Positions 18,206 to 29,089 of a stretch of 64,000 nucleotides of DNA are shown one piece after another; the first letter of the stretch is position 1; each line of letters opens with the position of its first letter. Under the pieces are notes generated by a model that had not been told where the DNA came from, did not search any database, and saw only the letters and a list, made by a program, of their open reading frames with translations. A program made the translations under genes and the position numbers. Source of the stretch: Hahella ganghwensis DSM 17046 (GTDB lineage: Bacteria > Pseudomonadota > Gammaproteobacteria > Pseudomonadales > Oleiphilaceae); the NCBI RefSeq assembly GCF_000376785.1, contig NZ_AQXX01000125.1, positions 1 through 64,000 on the forward strand. Direction: 5' to 3'.

Positions 18206-18886
18206 GTGAACAAAGTACTAAGATTCACGATCAATATACTACTTCTGGCGACGGCCAGCGCCCTGTCCCTAAATAGTCAGGCGGAAACCCGCTATATTGA
18301 CGACACGTTATACGCCCCACTGAGAAGCGGTGAAGGCCTGGAATTCCGGGTTGTTCATAAAGGTGTAAAAAGCGGCACCCCGGTTGAACTCCTTGGCACT
18401 AACCCAGGCTCAGGTTATTCCAAAGTCAGAACACCAGATGGCATTGAAGGCTATATTCCCACACGTTTTCTGATTAACGAGCCGGTAGCTGCAGACAAAC
18501 TGGCCAGACTGGCGAAAGAACACGAAGCTCTTAAAGCAAAATTTGCCGAGATATCGCAGTCCAACAACGAGATTTCACAGACCAGCGGACAGGTACAGGC
18601 TGATAATGAACGCCTCCGGGCCGAGAATCTCCGTTTCCAGGAAGAGCTGTCGAACATTAAACGGATTTCTGAAAACGCCATTACCCTGGATCGTCGCAAC
18701 AGAGAACTCCGTGAGACCAACGAACAACTGAAAAACGAAGTCGAAGTACTTACAGCAGACAATATACGCCTGAAGGAAAATAACGAAAGGGACAAGATGC
18801 TTTTGGGTGCCGGATTGGTTTTGCTGGGAGCATGTATCGCGTTAGTGGCCCCCATGTTCAAACGCGATAAACGCAACAGCTGGTGA
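18206..18886 (+). CDS. SH3-domain protein with C-terminal membrane anchor (TIGR04211-like)
   Basis: Periplasmic protein of 226 residues. It begins with a signal peptide (about 1-26, ending SQA-E), then a bacterial SH3 domain (about 28-92, with YAPLRSGEGLEF and YSKVRTPDGIEGYIPTRFL), a long coiled coil (about 100-195) and a terminal membrane helix (about 200-217) followed by basic residues. The family is annotated as SH3-and-anchor proteins of unknown role, presumably binding peptidoglycan-related ligands. The start is GTG with an AAGGA site. Confidence 0.85.
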   Translation: MNKVLRFTINILLLATASALSLNSQAETRYIDDTLYAPLRSGEGLEFRVVHKGVKSGTPVELLGTNPGSGYSKVRTPDGIEGYIPTRFLINEPVAADKLARLAKEHEALKAKFAEISQSNNEISQTSGQVQADNERLRAENLRFQEELSNIKRISENAITLDRRNRELRETNEQLKNEVEVLTADNIRLKENNERDKMLLGAGLVLLGACIALVAPMFKRDKRNSW

Positions 18887-18993
18887 CCCGATAATGTGGG
18901 GGAAAGATTTTGATAGTATCAATATCTAGTATTGGTAAACAATAGGTACTACGAAATATTCTACACACCGCCTCCTTTATAATTATTTCTGCT

Positions 18994-19022
18994 TTGACAG
19001 CGCTTTTTTAGCAGCGTATAAA
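18994..19022 (+). promoter_or_regulatory. Consensus sigma-70 promoter for the PilZ gene
   Basis: TTGACA (18994-18999), a 17-bp spacer and TATAAA (19017-19022). The -35 is perfect and the -10 is five of six. Predicted transcription starts near 19029, about 27 nt before the PilZ ATG. Confidence 0.85.
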
Positions 19023-19055
19023 ATTTACGGCGAATAAAAATAATGTGAGGCTAAA

Positions 19056-19367
19056 ATGAGACTGACAACGATGCGTGATTATGCGGAAAAACGCGACTTC
19101 ATTCGAATGAAAGTCGATTCCGAAATTACTCTCAGGGATTCCAGAAGCGGTGAATCCTGCAAGGGAATATGCCGTGATCTCAGCGGCACTGGAATGTCCA
19201 TAGAAGTCGGTCAACCGTTCGCTGCTGGCAGCGAACTCAACACCTCCCTTCCCTCCAACAACGAAGCTTTCCCATCATTTGACACAACCGTCAAAGTGCT
19301 TCGCTGCGACGATCTTGGTAACGAACGTTACCAGCTTGGCGTAGAGATCATCAAAGTGGAAAGCTGA
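19056..19367 (+). CDS. PilZ domain c-di-GMP-binding protein
   Basis: Single-domain PilZ protein of 103 residues. The binding motif appears as the N-terminal KRDFIRMKV (RxxxR-like, with the first basic residue at about 10) and CRDLSGTGMSIEV (D/NxSxxG, about 45-50). A beta-barrel with LRCDDLGNERYQLGVEII follows. It is expected to be a small c-di-GMP effector acting on a partner protein. It is monocistronic, with its own strong promoter and a terminator, and fits with the several cyclase genes later in the window. Confidence 0.88.
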   Translation: MRLTTMRDYAEKRDFIRMKVDSEITLRDSRSGESCKGICRDLSGTGMSIEVGQPFAAGSELNTSLPSNNEAFPSFDTTVKVLRCDDLGNERYQLGVEIIKVES

Positions 19368-19389
19368 CTCTGAAAGCTCAGGGTTAAAC

Positions 19390-19413
19390 AAGGCGCCAGG
19401 GAGGCGCCTTTTT
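19390..19413 (+). terminator. Rho-independent terminator after the PilZ gene
   Basis: AAGGCGCC/GGCGCCTT stem with a 5-nt loop followed by TTT, about 20 bp after the PilZ stop. Confidence 0.85.
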
Positions 19414-19466
19414 GAATTGGTAATGGTTGATTGCCGACGCCCTTTTGTTGTCAGTAGCCAGCCTAC

Positions 19467-19955
19467 TTATTCCGGCATGGAAAGTGGCTCGGAAGAGACG
19501 ACAATACCATTATTATCCGCATAGACGTATTCCCCCGGACGAAACGTAACGCCACCAAAGCGGATCTCTACATTTAAATCACCAATCCCCTTCTTCTCTG
19601 TCTTTAACGGAATTGTCCCCAAAGCCTGAACACCAAGTTCAGTTTGGTTAATAACATCCACATCCCGAATACATCCATAGATGATGATACCTTCCCAACC
19701 ATTCGATGAAGCTTTTTCTGCCAGCATATCGCCCAACAAAGCTTTGCGCATTGACCCCCCCCCATCGACAACCATCACCTTTCCACGCCCCGGCTCATCA
19801 ACCAAGCTCTTAACCACAGAGTTATCTTCAAAACACTTCACTGTCACAATTTCACCGCCAAAAGAGTCCCTGGCACCAAAGTTTCGAAACATCGGCTCAA
19901 CTACCCTGACAAGTTCCGGGTATGCATCGCAGAGATCAGGAGTGACGTATTTCAT
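19467..19955 (-). CDS. rraA: RraA family regulator of RNase E activity
   Basis: RraA-type trimeric protein of 162 residues that in E. coli binds the C-terminal part of RNase E and lowers its activity. Family features are the N-terminal [19 protein letters not shown], the [18 protein letters not shown] segment and the ring [19 protein letters not shown] with [12 protein letters not shown] begin at the second methionine ([10 protein letters not shown]), the family start. Some RraA homologues are 4-hydroxy-4-methyl-2-oxoglutarate aldolases, and the GDMLAE and RD motifs are compatible with that too. It lies 4.6 kb from rne. Confidence 0.9.
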   Translation of the reverse strand: MKYVTPDLCDAYPELVRVVEPMFRNFGARDSFGGEIVTVKCFEDNSVVKSLVDEPGRGKVMVVDGGGSMRKALLGDMLAEKASSNGWEGIIIYGCIRDVDVINQTELGVQALGTIPLKTEKKGIGDLNVEIRFGGVTFRPGEYVYADNNGIVVSSEPLSMPE

Positions 19956-20004
19956 GATGAGCACCTTTAGAAAGTTTACCAGTTGAAAGGATTATTAATA
20001 TTTT

Positions 20005-20697
20005 TTATAAGCGGCCAATATGTTGTGATTCAATCACCCGGACGCCTGTTGGTTCAGGTTCTTTCAATGCATTTGATGCCGCTCTGACCAATGTCCGCGC
20101 GACATCCTCAGCTTCGACTGGGGCATAATTGGCCAAAGGTCCAATTAACATTGGACTGACCAGTCCGGCCATTTGGATGCCAATGGATTCCATAATTCTT
20201 GAGCTTTTCCCGTCGCTCCTGGGGTTTCGTTCACCCAACAGTAAAGAGGGGCGCACAATGGTGATATTGCCATAACCCAATGCAGCCAAAGCTTCCTCAA
20301 GCCGCCCTTTTACCCGATTGTAGAAGAAATTTGAGGATGAATCGGCACCAATTGCTGAAACCAATAAAAAATGGTCTGCAACAGGCTTAAGAATTTCAGC
20401 TGCCTTCAGTGGGTATTCGTAATCAACCTGATTAAAAGCCTTCTTGCTCCCTGCCTGCTTGATTGTCGTTCCCAAACAACAGTAAATATCATTGACAGAC
20501 AGTGTCTCCAGAGTTGACTCGAAATCTTTAAACTCAATGACGTGCTGCTTCAGTCTTGGATTATTACAGGCAATGTTGCGACGCGTCAGAGTCAGAATCC
20601 GACTATAAAGGGAATCAGCGAGCAGCAGCTTCAGCAGATGGCTCCCGACAAGCCCTGTCGCCCCCAATATCAATGCAGAACGATCACCGCCCTCCAC
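20005..20697 (-). CDS. NAD(P)-binding atypical short-chain reductase
   Basis: Rossmann-fold protein of 230 residues with the dinucleotide motif LGATGLVGSHLLKLL (about 11-25), a following TRRN that would select NADPH, and a YNRVKGRLEEAL (YxxxK-like) segment at about 120-131. It resembles the TIP30/HTATIP2 and related atypical SDR proteins. Substrate unknown. It begins with GTG two bases after the stop of the upstream alpha/beta hydrolase, so the two are almost certainly one transcript. Confidence 0.75.
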   Translation of the reverse strand: MEGGDRSALILGATGLVGSHLLKLLLADSLYSRILTLTRRNIACNNPRLKQHVIEFKDFESTLETLSVNDIYCCLGTTIKQAGSKKAFNQVDYEYPLKAAEILKPVADHFLLVSAIGADSSSNFFYNRVKGRLEEALAALGYGNITIVRPSLLLGERNPRSDGKSSRIMESIGIQMAGLVSPMLIGPLANYAPVEAEDVARTLVRAASNALKEPEPTGVRVIESQHIGRL

Positions 20698-20699
20698 TG

Positions 20700-21632
20700 T
20701 TAGGCACTCTGCTCCAGGTCACTCTCAGATTTCTCGGATCGATTAAGCCACTTGTCTATATCTTTCCATACATGATGTCGCGCATGACTGCTTTTGACCA
20801 TGGACAGCTCATCAACAGCATTTGAGTAGCGCATGAAGTCTTTATCAGAACCTCCCCAATGCTGAAATATTTTGTGGCTGGTGATCAGTTTACCTTCCTC
20901 TTCGGGACCGGAACACATCAGTAATGGTACCTCCAACTGAGCCAGACCTCCGGTAAACTCACGAACCTGCTTTCGACTCGTAAATATGGACATGCGCTTC
21001 AATGGATTGAGTTGACCATGAATCACGCCATATGGCTCGCTTTCCGTGGCTCCATCATCCTTTCCGCCAGGAATAAAGCCCCGCTTTCGGTCCCGCCACT
21101 GCAGTGCACGAATCAATGCCCCTTTGCGCCAGGCCCCTCTGGGATCGTCAAGCCCCAACAGCACCACGCCCTCAACCAGGTTTTGACTCAATGTCCCTTT
21201 GGCCAGCGCCAGTGTCAATGCCACTCCTGACAAGCCGTAGGCCACCCAGATACAGGGAGAGTCGATCCTTGTTGAGAGATAACTCTGAAGCGCAGGAAAA
21301 TCAAAGTCCACATAATCAACGAGAGAGTTATTCCGGTACCGCTGATTGACAGGAGAAAAGCCATGCCCTCTCATTTCAGGCATCCAGACATCATACCCCC
21401 GCTCCACCAGATGACGAGCCAAACCATCTCCACCCAGGTCAAACCAGACGGAACGGTTGGAAAACTGACCATGAATCAACACCACCGGCGTAGCCGAAGC
21501 CCGATCCGCCCGGGACAGGTGGGTAACCGCCAATGCGACCGAACTATCGTCACTGTTATTGGGGTATATAAGATAAACATCTTCAACCAACCCATTTTGC
21601 AACAGATCGGCGGAGACAAGTTGTTCCTTCAT
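20700..21632 (-). CDS. Alpha/beta hydrolase
   Basis: Soluble alpha/beta hydrolase of 310 residues. The oxyanion strand is VVLIHGQFSNRSVWFDLGG (about 50-68) and the nucleophile elbow AYGLSGVAL (about 132-140), a GxSxx elbow with valine where glycine is usual. A probable catalytic histidine is in KSSHARHHVW near the end. It resembles lipase/esterase-type hydrolases rather than thioesterases. It heads a two-gene transcript with the SDR-like gene. Substrate not inferable. Confidence 0.8.
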   Translation of the reverse strand: MKEQLVSADLLQNGLVEDVYLIYPNNSDDSSVALAVTHLSRADRASATPVVLIHGQFSNRSVWFDLGGDGLARHLVERGYDVWMPEMRGHGFSPVNQRYRNNSLVDYVDFDFPALQSYLSTRIDSPCIWVAYGLSGVALTLALAKGTLSQNLVEGVVLLGLDDPRGAWRKGALIRALQWRDRKRGFIPGGKDDGATESEPYGVIHGQLNPLKRMSIFTSRKQVREFTGGLAQLEVPLLMCSGPEEEGKLITSHKIFQHWGGSDKDFMRYSNAVDELSMVKSSHARHHVWKDIDKWLNRSEKSESDLEQSA

Positions 21633-21828
21633 AGAATGCTATCCAAGCCTGCTTCTGATCATTTTTTATTATTTTGAAATAAAATATTGAACGCGTGATA
21701 TCGACAACCCAGCCCCATATGGCGGAAAACGGATTAATTCAGTTAGTCGACAACTCACCCATCACCACACGTGGTTATAGAATATCGAGACAAATCGGGT
21801 TTCGGAAGTCTTGACAGCCTCCTTAAAC

Positions 21829-21856
21829 AAAAAAACCAGCCCCAAAAGGCTGGTTC
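21829..21856 (-). terminator. Rho-independent terminator after ppsA
   Basis: On the minus strand AACCAGCC/GGCTGGTT with a 6-nt loop followed by TTTTTG, 31 bp after the ppsA stop. Confidence 0.92.
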
Positions 21857-21886
21857 TTATCATCAAAGGACAGCCAGCACCCTAGA

Positions 21887-24253
21887 TCAACCGTGTTTCT
21901 CCGCCAGGAAGAACCAGGTATCCAGGACCGAGTCGGGGTTCAGGGACACACTGTCGATTCCCTGCTCCATCAACCACTTGGCAAGATCCGGATGGTCCGA
22001 AGGCCCCTGCCCACATATGCCAATATACTTATTGGCAGCCTTACACGCCTGAATTGCTTTTGAAAGTAGCGCCAGAACTGCTTCATTCCTCTCATCAAAT
22101 AAATGAGCAATGATACCGGAATCCCGATCAAGCCCCAGTGTCAGCTGGGTCAGGTCGTTGGAACCAATTGAGAAGCCGTCAAAATATTCAATGAATTGCT
22201 CAGCCAACAGCGCATTGGAAGGCAGTTCACACATCATAATGACACGTAATCCGTTCTCGCCACGTTTGAGACCGTTTTCCTCCAGCAGTTCGACCACCTG
22301 CTTGGCTTCGCCAAGAGTCCGCACGAAGGGAACCATGATTTCCACATTGGTCAGCCCCATTTCATTGCGCACTTTCTTCATCGCACGACACTCAAGCTCA
22401 AAGCAATCGCGGAAGGAATCAGAAATGTAGCGGGAAGCACCGCGGAAGCCCAACATGGGGTTTTCTTCTTCCGGCTCATAAATGGTGCCGCCAATCAGAT
22501 TGGCATATTCGTTGGATTTGAAGTCAGACAGGCGAACGATCACGCGCTTCGGAGCAAAAGCTGCCGCCAGAGTGGATATACCCTCAACCAGTTTTTCGAC
22601 GTAAAAATCAACGGGAGAGGCATATCCTGAAATGCGTTTTTCAACCACCTGCTTAACATCACGTGGCAGCGTATCAAAATTCAGCAGCGCCTTTGGATGA
22701 ACACCGATCATACGATTGATGATGAATTCCAGACGCGCCAGCCCAACACCTTCATTCGGTAATGCCTGGAAGTCAAAAGCGCGGTCCGGATTGCCGACGT
22801 TCATCATGATTTTGAACGGCAATTTAGGCATGGATTCAACGCTGTTTTCGCGTAATTCAAATTCCAGCAAACCTTCATAGATCAGACCAGTATCGCCCTC
22901 AGCACAGGAGACAGTTACCTCATCAGCACCTTTCAGTAATTGCGTGGCATCACCACAACCGACAACTGCAGGAATCCCCAGCTCACGAGCAATAATAGCG
23001 GCGTGACAAGTACGACCGCCACGATCCGTTACAATTGCCGAAGCACGCTTCATCACTGGCTCCCAGTCAGGATCGGTCATATCAGTTACCAGAACATCTC
23101 CGTCCTTCACCAAGTCCATCTCATGAATACTGGTAATGATTTTGACCGGACCACGGCCAATCTTCTGACCGATACTGCGACCTTCGCAAATCACCTTTCC
23201 GGTTTCTTTAAGAAGATAACGCTCCATCACTGCAGATGAGCGACTCTTAACGGTTTCGGGACGTGCCTGCACGATGTAGAGCTTGCCGTCATCACCGTCT
23301 TTGGCCCATTCGATATCCATTGGACGCTGGTAATGCTTTTCTATCACAAGCGCCTGACGGGTCAGTTCATAAACTTCATCGTCGGTCAGCGCGAATTTGC
23401 CACGATCATCCGCGTCCACATTGACAGTCTGAACGGACTTACCGGCAGCACCGTGATCGCCGTAGATCATCTTGATCGCTTTACTGCCCAGGTTACGTCT
23501 CAGGATCGCTGGACGCCCGTCAGCAAAAGTGGGCTTGTGGACATAGAACTCATCCGGGTTAACCGCACCCTGTACAACAGTTTCACCCAGACCATAGGAG
23601 GCGGTGATAAAGACAACATCGTTAAATCCGGATTCTGTATCCAGAGTAAACATGACACCACTGCTGGCAGATTCACTGCGCACCATTCTCTGAATACCAG
23701 CAGACAACGCTACCAGACTATGCTCAAAACCATGATGAGCCCGATAGGAAATGGCGCGATCATTAAACAGTGAGGCAAATACTTCATGGATGGCGTGTTT
23801 GACGTTATCAATCCCGATGATGTTCAGAAAAGTTTCCTGCTGGCCGGCAAAGGAGGCGTCCGGCAGGTCTTCCGCTGTAGCCGAGGAACGTACAGCAACT
23901 GCTAATTGCTCATTACCTTCCTGCAGTTTGGCAAATGATTGCTCAATGGCGTCATTAAGTGCCTTGGGGAACGGTGTTTCCAGAACCCACTGACGAATTT
24001 TGGCTCCGGTTTCCGCCAACGCCACGACGTCGTTGACATCCAATTGCTCCAGAATTTCATGAATCCTTTTGTCCAGCCCTTCCGTTTGCAGGAACTCACG
24101 ATACGCATGAGCGGTTGTTGCGAAACCGGTTGGAACGGTTACCCCGGCACTGGCCAGATTACTGATCATCTCACCCAGTGAGGCATTTTTGCCCCCGACG
24201 CGCTCAACGTCGCCCATACCAAGGTGTTCAAACCAAACTATGTAGTCTTCCAA
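21887..24253 (-). CDS. ppsA: Phosphoenolpyruvate synthase
   Basis: Gluconeogenic enzyme converting pyruvate, ATP and water to PEP, AMP and phosphate. The 788-residue protein has the N-terminal ATP-grasp domain ([36 protein letters not shown]), the central swivelling domain with the phosphohistidine in [15 protein letters not shown] and a C-terminal PEP-binding barrel ([17 protein letters not shown] and [17 protein letters not shown]). I start at TTG 24253 (LEDYIVWF) because GGGAGA lies eight bases upstream. It is divergent from its regulator ppsR. Confidence 0.96.
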   Translation of the reverse strand: MEDYIVWFEHLGMGDVERVGGKNASLGEMISNLASAGVTVPTGFATTAHAYREFLQTEGLDKRIHEILEQLDVNDVVALAETGAKIRQWVLETPFPKALNDAIEQSFAKLQEGNEQLAVAVRSSATAEDLPDASFAGQQETFLNIIGIDNVKHAIHEVFASLFNDRAISYRAHHGFEHSLVALSAGIQRMVRSESASSGVMFTLDTESGFNDVVFITASYGLGETVVQGAVNPDEFYVHKPTFADGRPAILRRNLGSKAIKMIYGDHGAAGKSVQTVNVDADDRGKFALTDDEVYELTRQALVIEKHYQRPMDIEWAKDGDDGKLYIVQARPETVKSRSSAVMERYLLKETGKVICEGRSIGQKIGRGPVKIITSIHEMDLVKDGDVLVTDMTDPDWEPVMKRASAIVTDRGGRTCHAAIIARELGIPAVVGCGDATQLLKGADEVTVSCAEGDTGLIYEGLLEFELRENSVESMPKLPFKIMMNVGNPDRAFDFQALPNEGVGLARLEFIINRMIGVHPKALLNFDTLPRDVKQVVEKRISGYASPVDFYVEKLVEGISTLAAAFAPKRVIVRLSDFKSNEYANLIGGTIYEPEEENPMLGFRGASRYISDSFRDCFELECRAMKKVRNEMGLTNVEIMVPFVRTLGEAKQVVELLEENGLKRGENGLRVIMMCELPSNALLAEQFIEYFDGFSIGSNDLTQLTLGLDRDSGIIAHLFDERNEAVLALLSKAIQACKAANKYIGICGQGPSDHPDLAKWLMEQGIDSVSLNPDSVLDTWFFLAEKHG

Positions 24254-24615
24254 GATGCTTCTCCCAAGTATTATCAACGCTCATGGTCAGGCCACCGATC
24301 TCTTGCCGAGTTATTCTTGTAGCCTGAGGATGGTCAAACGGGCGATTTCCCGACCCAAAAAACTCCGGGATCGCGACCGAGGGCCTAGTCTAGCATCTGA
24401 TTTAATGGCTGTGTATCTGATCGTGTCGCTGAAAGGCAATCCAGACGCCATATTGCGCGCGATTTGACCGAAATCACAACGATTCTCCTGAAGAGACACA
24501 ACAAACTTCTTAAAATTAAACAACATGGGTATGCTAAAGCCAGTTGAAGATTCGTATGATGCATCGTCAGGTTCTCCTCCGGAACGCTTATTGCCACAAA
24601 TAAAACGGACAAAAA

Positions 24616-25434
24616 ATGAAACGAACCGCATTCTTTATCTCAGATGGTACCGGTATTACCGCTGAAGCTTTAGGGCAGAGCCTGTTGGCTCAGTTTGAGT
24701 ATATTGATTTCGAAAAAATCACCATTCCCTACATTGATTCGGTTGAAAAAGCTCGTAGTGTTGTGGAGCGGATCGATAAGGCCGCAGCCATTGACGATGG
24801 CAAGCCAATCATTTTTGACACCATTGTTAATAGCGACGTCCGTGCAGAAATCCGTAAAAGCCAAGGGTACATGATCGATATATTCGGAACCTTCCTGGAG
24901 CCACTGGAGCAGGAGCTTGGTTCAAAGTCCTCCTACACTGTGGGGAAATCACACTCGATCACCGGGAAAGCTTCCTATAACAGGCGCATCGACGCCATGA
25001 ATTTTGCCTTGGAAAATGATGACGGCGCCCGCACACGATACTACTCTAATGCCGACATCATTCTGGTCGGTGTATCACGTAGCGGTAAGACCCCGACCTG
25101 CATTTACCTGGCATTGCAGTACGGAATCAAGGCCGCTAATTATCCACTAACGGAAGATGATATTGTTGACCAGCGTCTGCCGGAGGTATTACGCAAGCAT
25201 CGCCAAAAACTGTTTGGTCTGACGATTGACCCCGTACGCCTGCAATTGATTCGCAATGAGCGTAAACCCAATTCCAAGTATGCCTCGATTAAACAATGCA
25301 ATTATGAGGTGGAGGAAGTTGAACTCATCTATCGGCGTGAAAGGATTCCGTTCCTTAATTCCACTGACTATTCCGTCGAGGAAATATCGACGCGTCTGCT
25401 GATGATGACGGGAATAGAAAGAAGGATCAGCTAA
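24616..25434 (+). CDS. ppsR: PEP synthase regulatory kinase/pyrophosphorylase PpsR
   Basis: DUF299 bifunctional enzyme that inactivates PpsA by ADP-dependent phosphorylation and reactivates it by phosphate-dependent dephosphorylation. The 272-residue protein begins [15 protein letters not shown] and carries the P-loop [19 protein letters not shown] (about 152-170). The divergent placement opposite ppsA across about 360 bp is the conserved arrangement and supports the substrate assignment. The start is ATG. Confidence 0.95.
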   Translation: MKRTAFFISDGTGITAEALGQSLLAQFEYIDFEKITIPYIDSVEKARSVVERIDKAAAIDDGKPIIFDTIVNSDVRAEIRKSQGYMIDIFGTFLEPLEQELGSKSSYTVGKSHSITGKASYNRRIDAMNFALENDDGARTRYYSNADIILVGVSRSGKTPTCIYLALQYGIKAANYPLTEDDIVDQRLPEVLRKHRQKLFGLTIDPVRLQLIRNERKPNSKYASIKQCNYEVEEVELIYRRERIPFLNSTDYSVEEISTRLLMMTGIERRIS

Positions 25435-25441
25435 TGGCGAA

Positions 25442-25471
25442 AGATGCCGGGACTAACCGTTCCCGGCATCT
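25442..25471 (+). terminator. Hairpin after ppsR
   Basis: AGATGCCGGGA/TCCCGGCATCT, an 11-bp perfect stem with an 8-nt loop, 8 bp after the ppsR stop. No T-run follows, so it is a likely but not canonical terminator between convergent genes. Confidence 0.55.
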
Positions 25472-25542
25472 GGCGTTCCGTTAGTACCGGCAGCTTACAA
25501 GAGCTAATGCTCCCGAATACTGACGGTTAACACTTACAGAAA

Positions 25543-28473
25543 CTACAGCTTCTGAATATCAAGCCCCAGAGATTCAAACGCACTTCTCGCGCTTTCACCT
25601 CCAACTACCGCAACACTGCAGGTCTCTGTAGACAGATACTTTTCCGCGACACGTTTCAGATCATCCATGCTCACCTGCAGAATTCGCCGACGAAATTCTT
25701 TTCGCTGCGCAGGTGTGCGACCGAACAATTCACTATGGTAGGCTGACTTTGCCTCTCCCGCAGGCGACTTAGGTTTATCAATGCTGGACACCACACCGAG
25801 CACCGCCTGCTCCAACTCCTCTTCACTGTGATCCGATTCCAGCATCCACTTCACTGAACCGGCAAAATCTTCCAGTGTTCCCTCAATTCGAGGGTCGCGG
25901 TAAGAAAAAAAGCGAAATACAGCATTGGCATTATCCTGACTGGCACCGGAACCATAGGCTCCACCTTGTTCACGGATTGCCCGATGCAGGTAGCCATTGC
26001 GAAGGTAATGTCCCAGCACGGTCAAAGCCGCAGCATCAGCATGGTCTCCAGCAACTGTTGCAAAGGCTTTAGCACAGAAATTCACCTGACTATTGGTGAC
26101 CCAGCCAACCTTTACGTGCTCCCTGGTTGCGGGAAGCGACAATTGGGAAGCAGATTGCTCAGCGCCCTTTTCCCATCCTTCTGCGATCGAAGTTTTCAGC
26201 GCTTCGACATTCGCTGGCTCAGCAATCGCCAGGAACTGCATTGGGTTAGCCATCACTTTCTGGTGCAGTGCTTCTAGATCTGCAGCCAAACGTTGTAAAG
26301 CCTCAGCCTCACGAATTTCACGATCGAGTTTTTTGATCCAGCGAATACCTTCCAGACCAGAGGTTTTATGTGACACTGACGCACTCGGACTCAACAGACT
26401 TCCAGCCGCAGCCATCGCCAGCCCATGACCGTTACTGGTCACTCCCTGCTCCCGCCTTGATGCCAGCAAGGCAATCAGCTCACGCAGACGCTCGTGTTCA
26501 TCAAATCGCGGTTGGCTGAGTGTCAGCTTCATCAGATCAACCAGCCTGGACTGATTTCGTTCCAATGCCTTGCCAGAAAAGACCAGGTAGCCTTTGCATT
26601 TCTGCTCATCATCCACCTCACCACGGATCTCCCAATATGATGAGAGACCGCCTGTGTAGGCTGATTGGAGCTCCTGCATTTCCAGATAGCTTTTATCCCC
26701 TGCTCCGACTTCTGGCAGGCAGTAGGAAAGAAGCGGCAACAGCTGTATTTCGCTGTCAGTAAGATCCGGCAATGGAATCACAGCCTGGTGATATACCAAT
26801 CCGTTGGTGCCCTGCGCATAAGCCGTGATTCCAGATACTTCAGAACCTGCCACAGGGTCAGGAATATGGATATCAAGAGGCACGTCATCCAGGCCGACCT
26901 TTGGCAACATCTCTTCCGGATCTTTCTGGTTCTGCCTGTCCAGCAATGCCTTGGCTTGAGAGACAATTGCCGCTTTCTCGTCATCTGACAGCCGGCTCTT
27001 GATCCCCTCAAGCTTGGCTTTCATAAATGCTTCACGCTGTTCCTCCAGAGAGGAATCAGGGGCCAGAGTCAGGGTAATACGATGCCGATTATCCAGGAGA
27101 TGCTTACGTACCAGGGACTTGATGTACTCAGGGTCTTTAATGCGTTCGCGCATTTTAACCAGCACCGGTCCAATATCCAGCACCTGGGCCGGATTCTGTC
27201 CCTGTAGGGCCGGCGTCATCGCCGTCAGAATCAACTGCAAACCGTAGGGATAAGAGTCGCCGGAAATCTCACGCTGACTCAATTCCAACTGATGAAGAAC
27301 CGCTTCCACTTTCTCCTGAGGCACTCCATCACGGGCGACCTCTTCCAGAACTGAAAGAACCAAGGCCTCAAAATCAGCGGCCTGCTCAGGATCCGAACCT
27401 TCGATACCACACACAAAGGCCATTTCCTTATATGAATCTTCCAGGCCACAGAGTCCTGAGGGAGAATGCCCGATATCCGTCGTCTCCAGTGCATGCATCA
27501 ACGGGGAGGCACTGTTTTCCAACAGCACATTGGTCAATAGATGGGCTTCAAGGTTGTTCTCAAGGTCTGCACTTTCGTTCAGAAGCCAACCGATAATCTG
27601 ATGAGTTTTATGACCGGTTTCCTCCTCCCCAGACAATGGATAGCATTCCTGGACTCTCACGGGCGCGAAGTAACGTTTTTCGTTGCTGACAAACGCCTTC
27701 TCACCCGGACCGTCAAAATGACTCAGGGCTTTGTCCTCAAACTCAGCCTGCAGGCTTTTTGCCTCGATATCACCATAAGTCATAAACAAAGCATTACTTG
27801 GGTGATAGTGTTTTTTATAAAACGCCTGCAGCTGATCATAGGTCAGATCAGGAATATGATCTGGCTCACCGCCGCTATTGTAGTGGTAGGTGGATGAGGG
27901 ATAGAGATGCTTGGTAAAGCTGGCCCACAGCTGCGACATCGGAGAGCTCATCGCTCCTTTCATCTCGTTGTAAACCACACCTTTGTAGACCAGAGAAGAG
28001 TCAGTATTTTCCGTCTCTTCGAATTCCAGACGATGACCTTCCTGGGCGAAATCCAGTTCGTTCAGATTTGCAAAAAATACCGCATCCAGATATACATCCA
28101 GCAGATTGAAGTAATCCTTGCGATTCTGACTGGCAAACGGATAGGCCGTCCAGTCGCTCGAAGTGAACGCGTTCATGAAAGTGTTCAGAGAACGCCTTGT
28201 CATCATGAAGAACGGGTCACGCACCGGATACCGCTGACTGCCACACAAAGTGGTATGCTCCAGGATATGGGCCACACCGGTTGAATCACCGGGCACTGTA
28301 CGCAGAGCAACCAGGAAAACATTCTCTTTCTGGTCGGCATGCAAATGAAAATGCCGAGCCCCGGTACGCAAGTGCCTGAACTCCTGGAGTTCTATATGCA
28401 GGGCTTCAATAGGTGTACGTGCGACACATTCGAAGGATTGATGAGCGATATCTAGAGATAACTGCTGTGACAT
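25543..28473 (-). CDS. M16C insulinase-family metalloprotease (presequence-protease-like)
   Basis: Large zinc peptidase of 976 residues related to mitochondrial/chloroplast PreP and yeast Cym1. The inverted zinc motif is H69-I-L-E72-H73 in HILEHTTLCGS, with the distal glutamate in the VVYNEMKGAMSSP region (about 175). Two paired M16 halves form the closed chamber typical of peptide-degrading enzymes. There is no signal peptide, so it should degrade short peptides in the cytoplasm. The start is ATG. It is monocistronic and convergent with ppsR. Confidence 0.9.
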   Translation of the reverse strand: MSQQLSLDIAHQSFECVARTPIEALHIELQEFRHLRTGARHFHLHADQKENVFLVALRTVPGDSTGVAHILEHTTLCGSQRYPVRDPFFMMTRRSLNTFMNAFTSSDWTAYPFASQNRKDYFNLLDVYLDAVFFANLNELDFAQEGHRLEFEETENTDSSLVYKGVVYNEMKGAMSSPMSQLWASFTKHLYPSSTYHYNSGGEPDHIPDLTYDQLQAFYKKHYHPSNALFMTYGDIEAKSLQAEFEDKALSHFDGPGEKAFVSNEKRYFAPVRVQECYPLSGEEETGHKTHQIIGWLLNESADLENNLEAHLLTNVLLENSASPLMHALETTDIGHSPSGLCGLEDSYKEMAFVCGIEGSDPEQAADFEALVLSVLEEVARDGVPQEKVEAVLHQLELSQREISGDSYPYGLQLILTAMTPALQGQNPAQVLDIGPVLVKMRERIKDPEYIKSLVRKHLLDNRHRITLTLAPDSSLEEQREAFMKAKLEGIKSRLSDDEKAAIVSQAKALLDRQNQKDPEEMLPKVGLDDVPLDIHIPDPVAGSEVSGITAYAQGTNGLVYHQAVIPLPDLTDSEIQLLPLLSYCLPEVGAGDKSYLEMQELQSAYTGGLSSYWEIRGEVDDEQKCKGYLVFSGKALERNQSRLVDLMKLTLSQPRFDEHERLRELIALLASRREQGVTSNGHGLAMAAAGSLLSPSASVSHKTSGLEGIRWIKKLDREIREAEALQRLAADLEALHQKVMANPMQFLAIAEPANVEALKTSIAEGWEKGAEQSASQLSLPATREHVKVGWVTNSQVNFCAKAFATVAGDHADAAALTVLGHYLRNGYLHRAIREQGGAYGSGASQDNANAVFRFFSYRDPRIEGTLEDFAGSVKWMLESDHSEEELEQAVLGVVSSIDKPKSPAGEAKSAYHSELFGRTPAQRKEFRRRILQVSMDDLKRVAEKYLSTETCSVAVVGGESARSAFESLGLDIQKL

Positions 28474-28552
28474 TGAATTCCAACCAAATTCTGTTCAAGT
28501 TTCAGACTGATTATAGTCTTGTGAATCGGAAAGCTGACGACGATGACTGACT

Positions 28553-29008
28553 TTAAGGAACCGACCGCCCCAGATACCCCTCAAAACTTGGTCGCTCAGG
28601 TCGGTAAGAACTGAATGACGGAGAGGAAACCAGGAAATTGGCAGTCGATTCATTACAGGCTGTCGGCACATTCCATAATGTTGCCAAGCGAAGCAGGGCT
28701 TTTATGTCAGGATCATGGGACATCGGCTCCAGCGGATCCCAAAAAAATATCAGAAGGTCGATTTTCCCTTCGGAAATCAACGCTCCAATCTGCTGATCCC
28801 CACCCAGAGGGCCGCTATGAAAACGATGGACCTGCATACCACTTTGTTCCTCGATCAATTTGCCCGTAGTGCCGGTGGCATGGAGCTGGCATCCTTCCAG
28901 CCTGCCGCGGTGCCTGACAACCCAGTTACACAGCTTCTGCTTACAGTTATCATGGGCAATCAGTGCGATATTTTTAACTCCGCTGGCACTAACATCTTGA
29001 TCTGTCAT
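28553..29008 (-). CDS. mgsA: Methylglyoxal synthase
   Basis: Converts dihydroxyacetone phosphate to methylglyoxal and phosphate, a bypass of lower glycolysis used under phosphate limitation or sugar-phosphate stress. The 151-residue protein has [10 protein letters not shown] (residues about 14-23), [10 protein letters not shown] (phosphate binding, about 46), the catalytic aspartate in [14 protein letters not shown] (about 72) and the [20 protein letters not shown] segment (about 90-109). The ATG start is preceded by a weak ribosome site. It is divergent from the next gene. Confidence 0.95.
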   Translation of the reverse strand: MTDQDVSASGVKNIALIAHDNCKQKLCNWVVRHRGRLEGCQLHATGTTGKLIEEQSGMQVHRFHSGPLGGDQQIGALISEGKIDLLIFFWDPLEPMSHDPDIKALLRLATLWNVPTACNESTANFLVSSPSFSSYRPERPSFEGYLGRSVP

Positions 29009-29089
29009 AAGGTTACATCCATTATTTTCATCATTATCCGACTATCTCATTTGGAAAAGATGTTGCTTCACTAAGGCGAAACATACTAC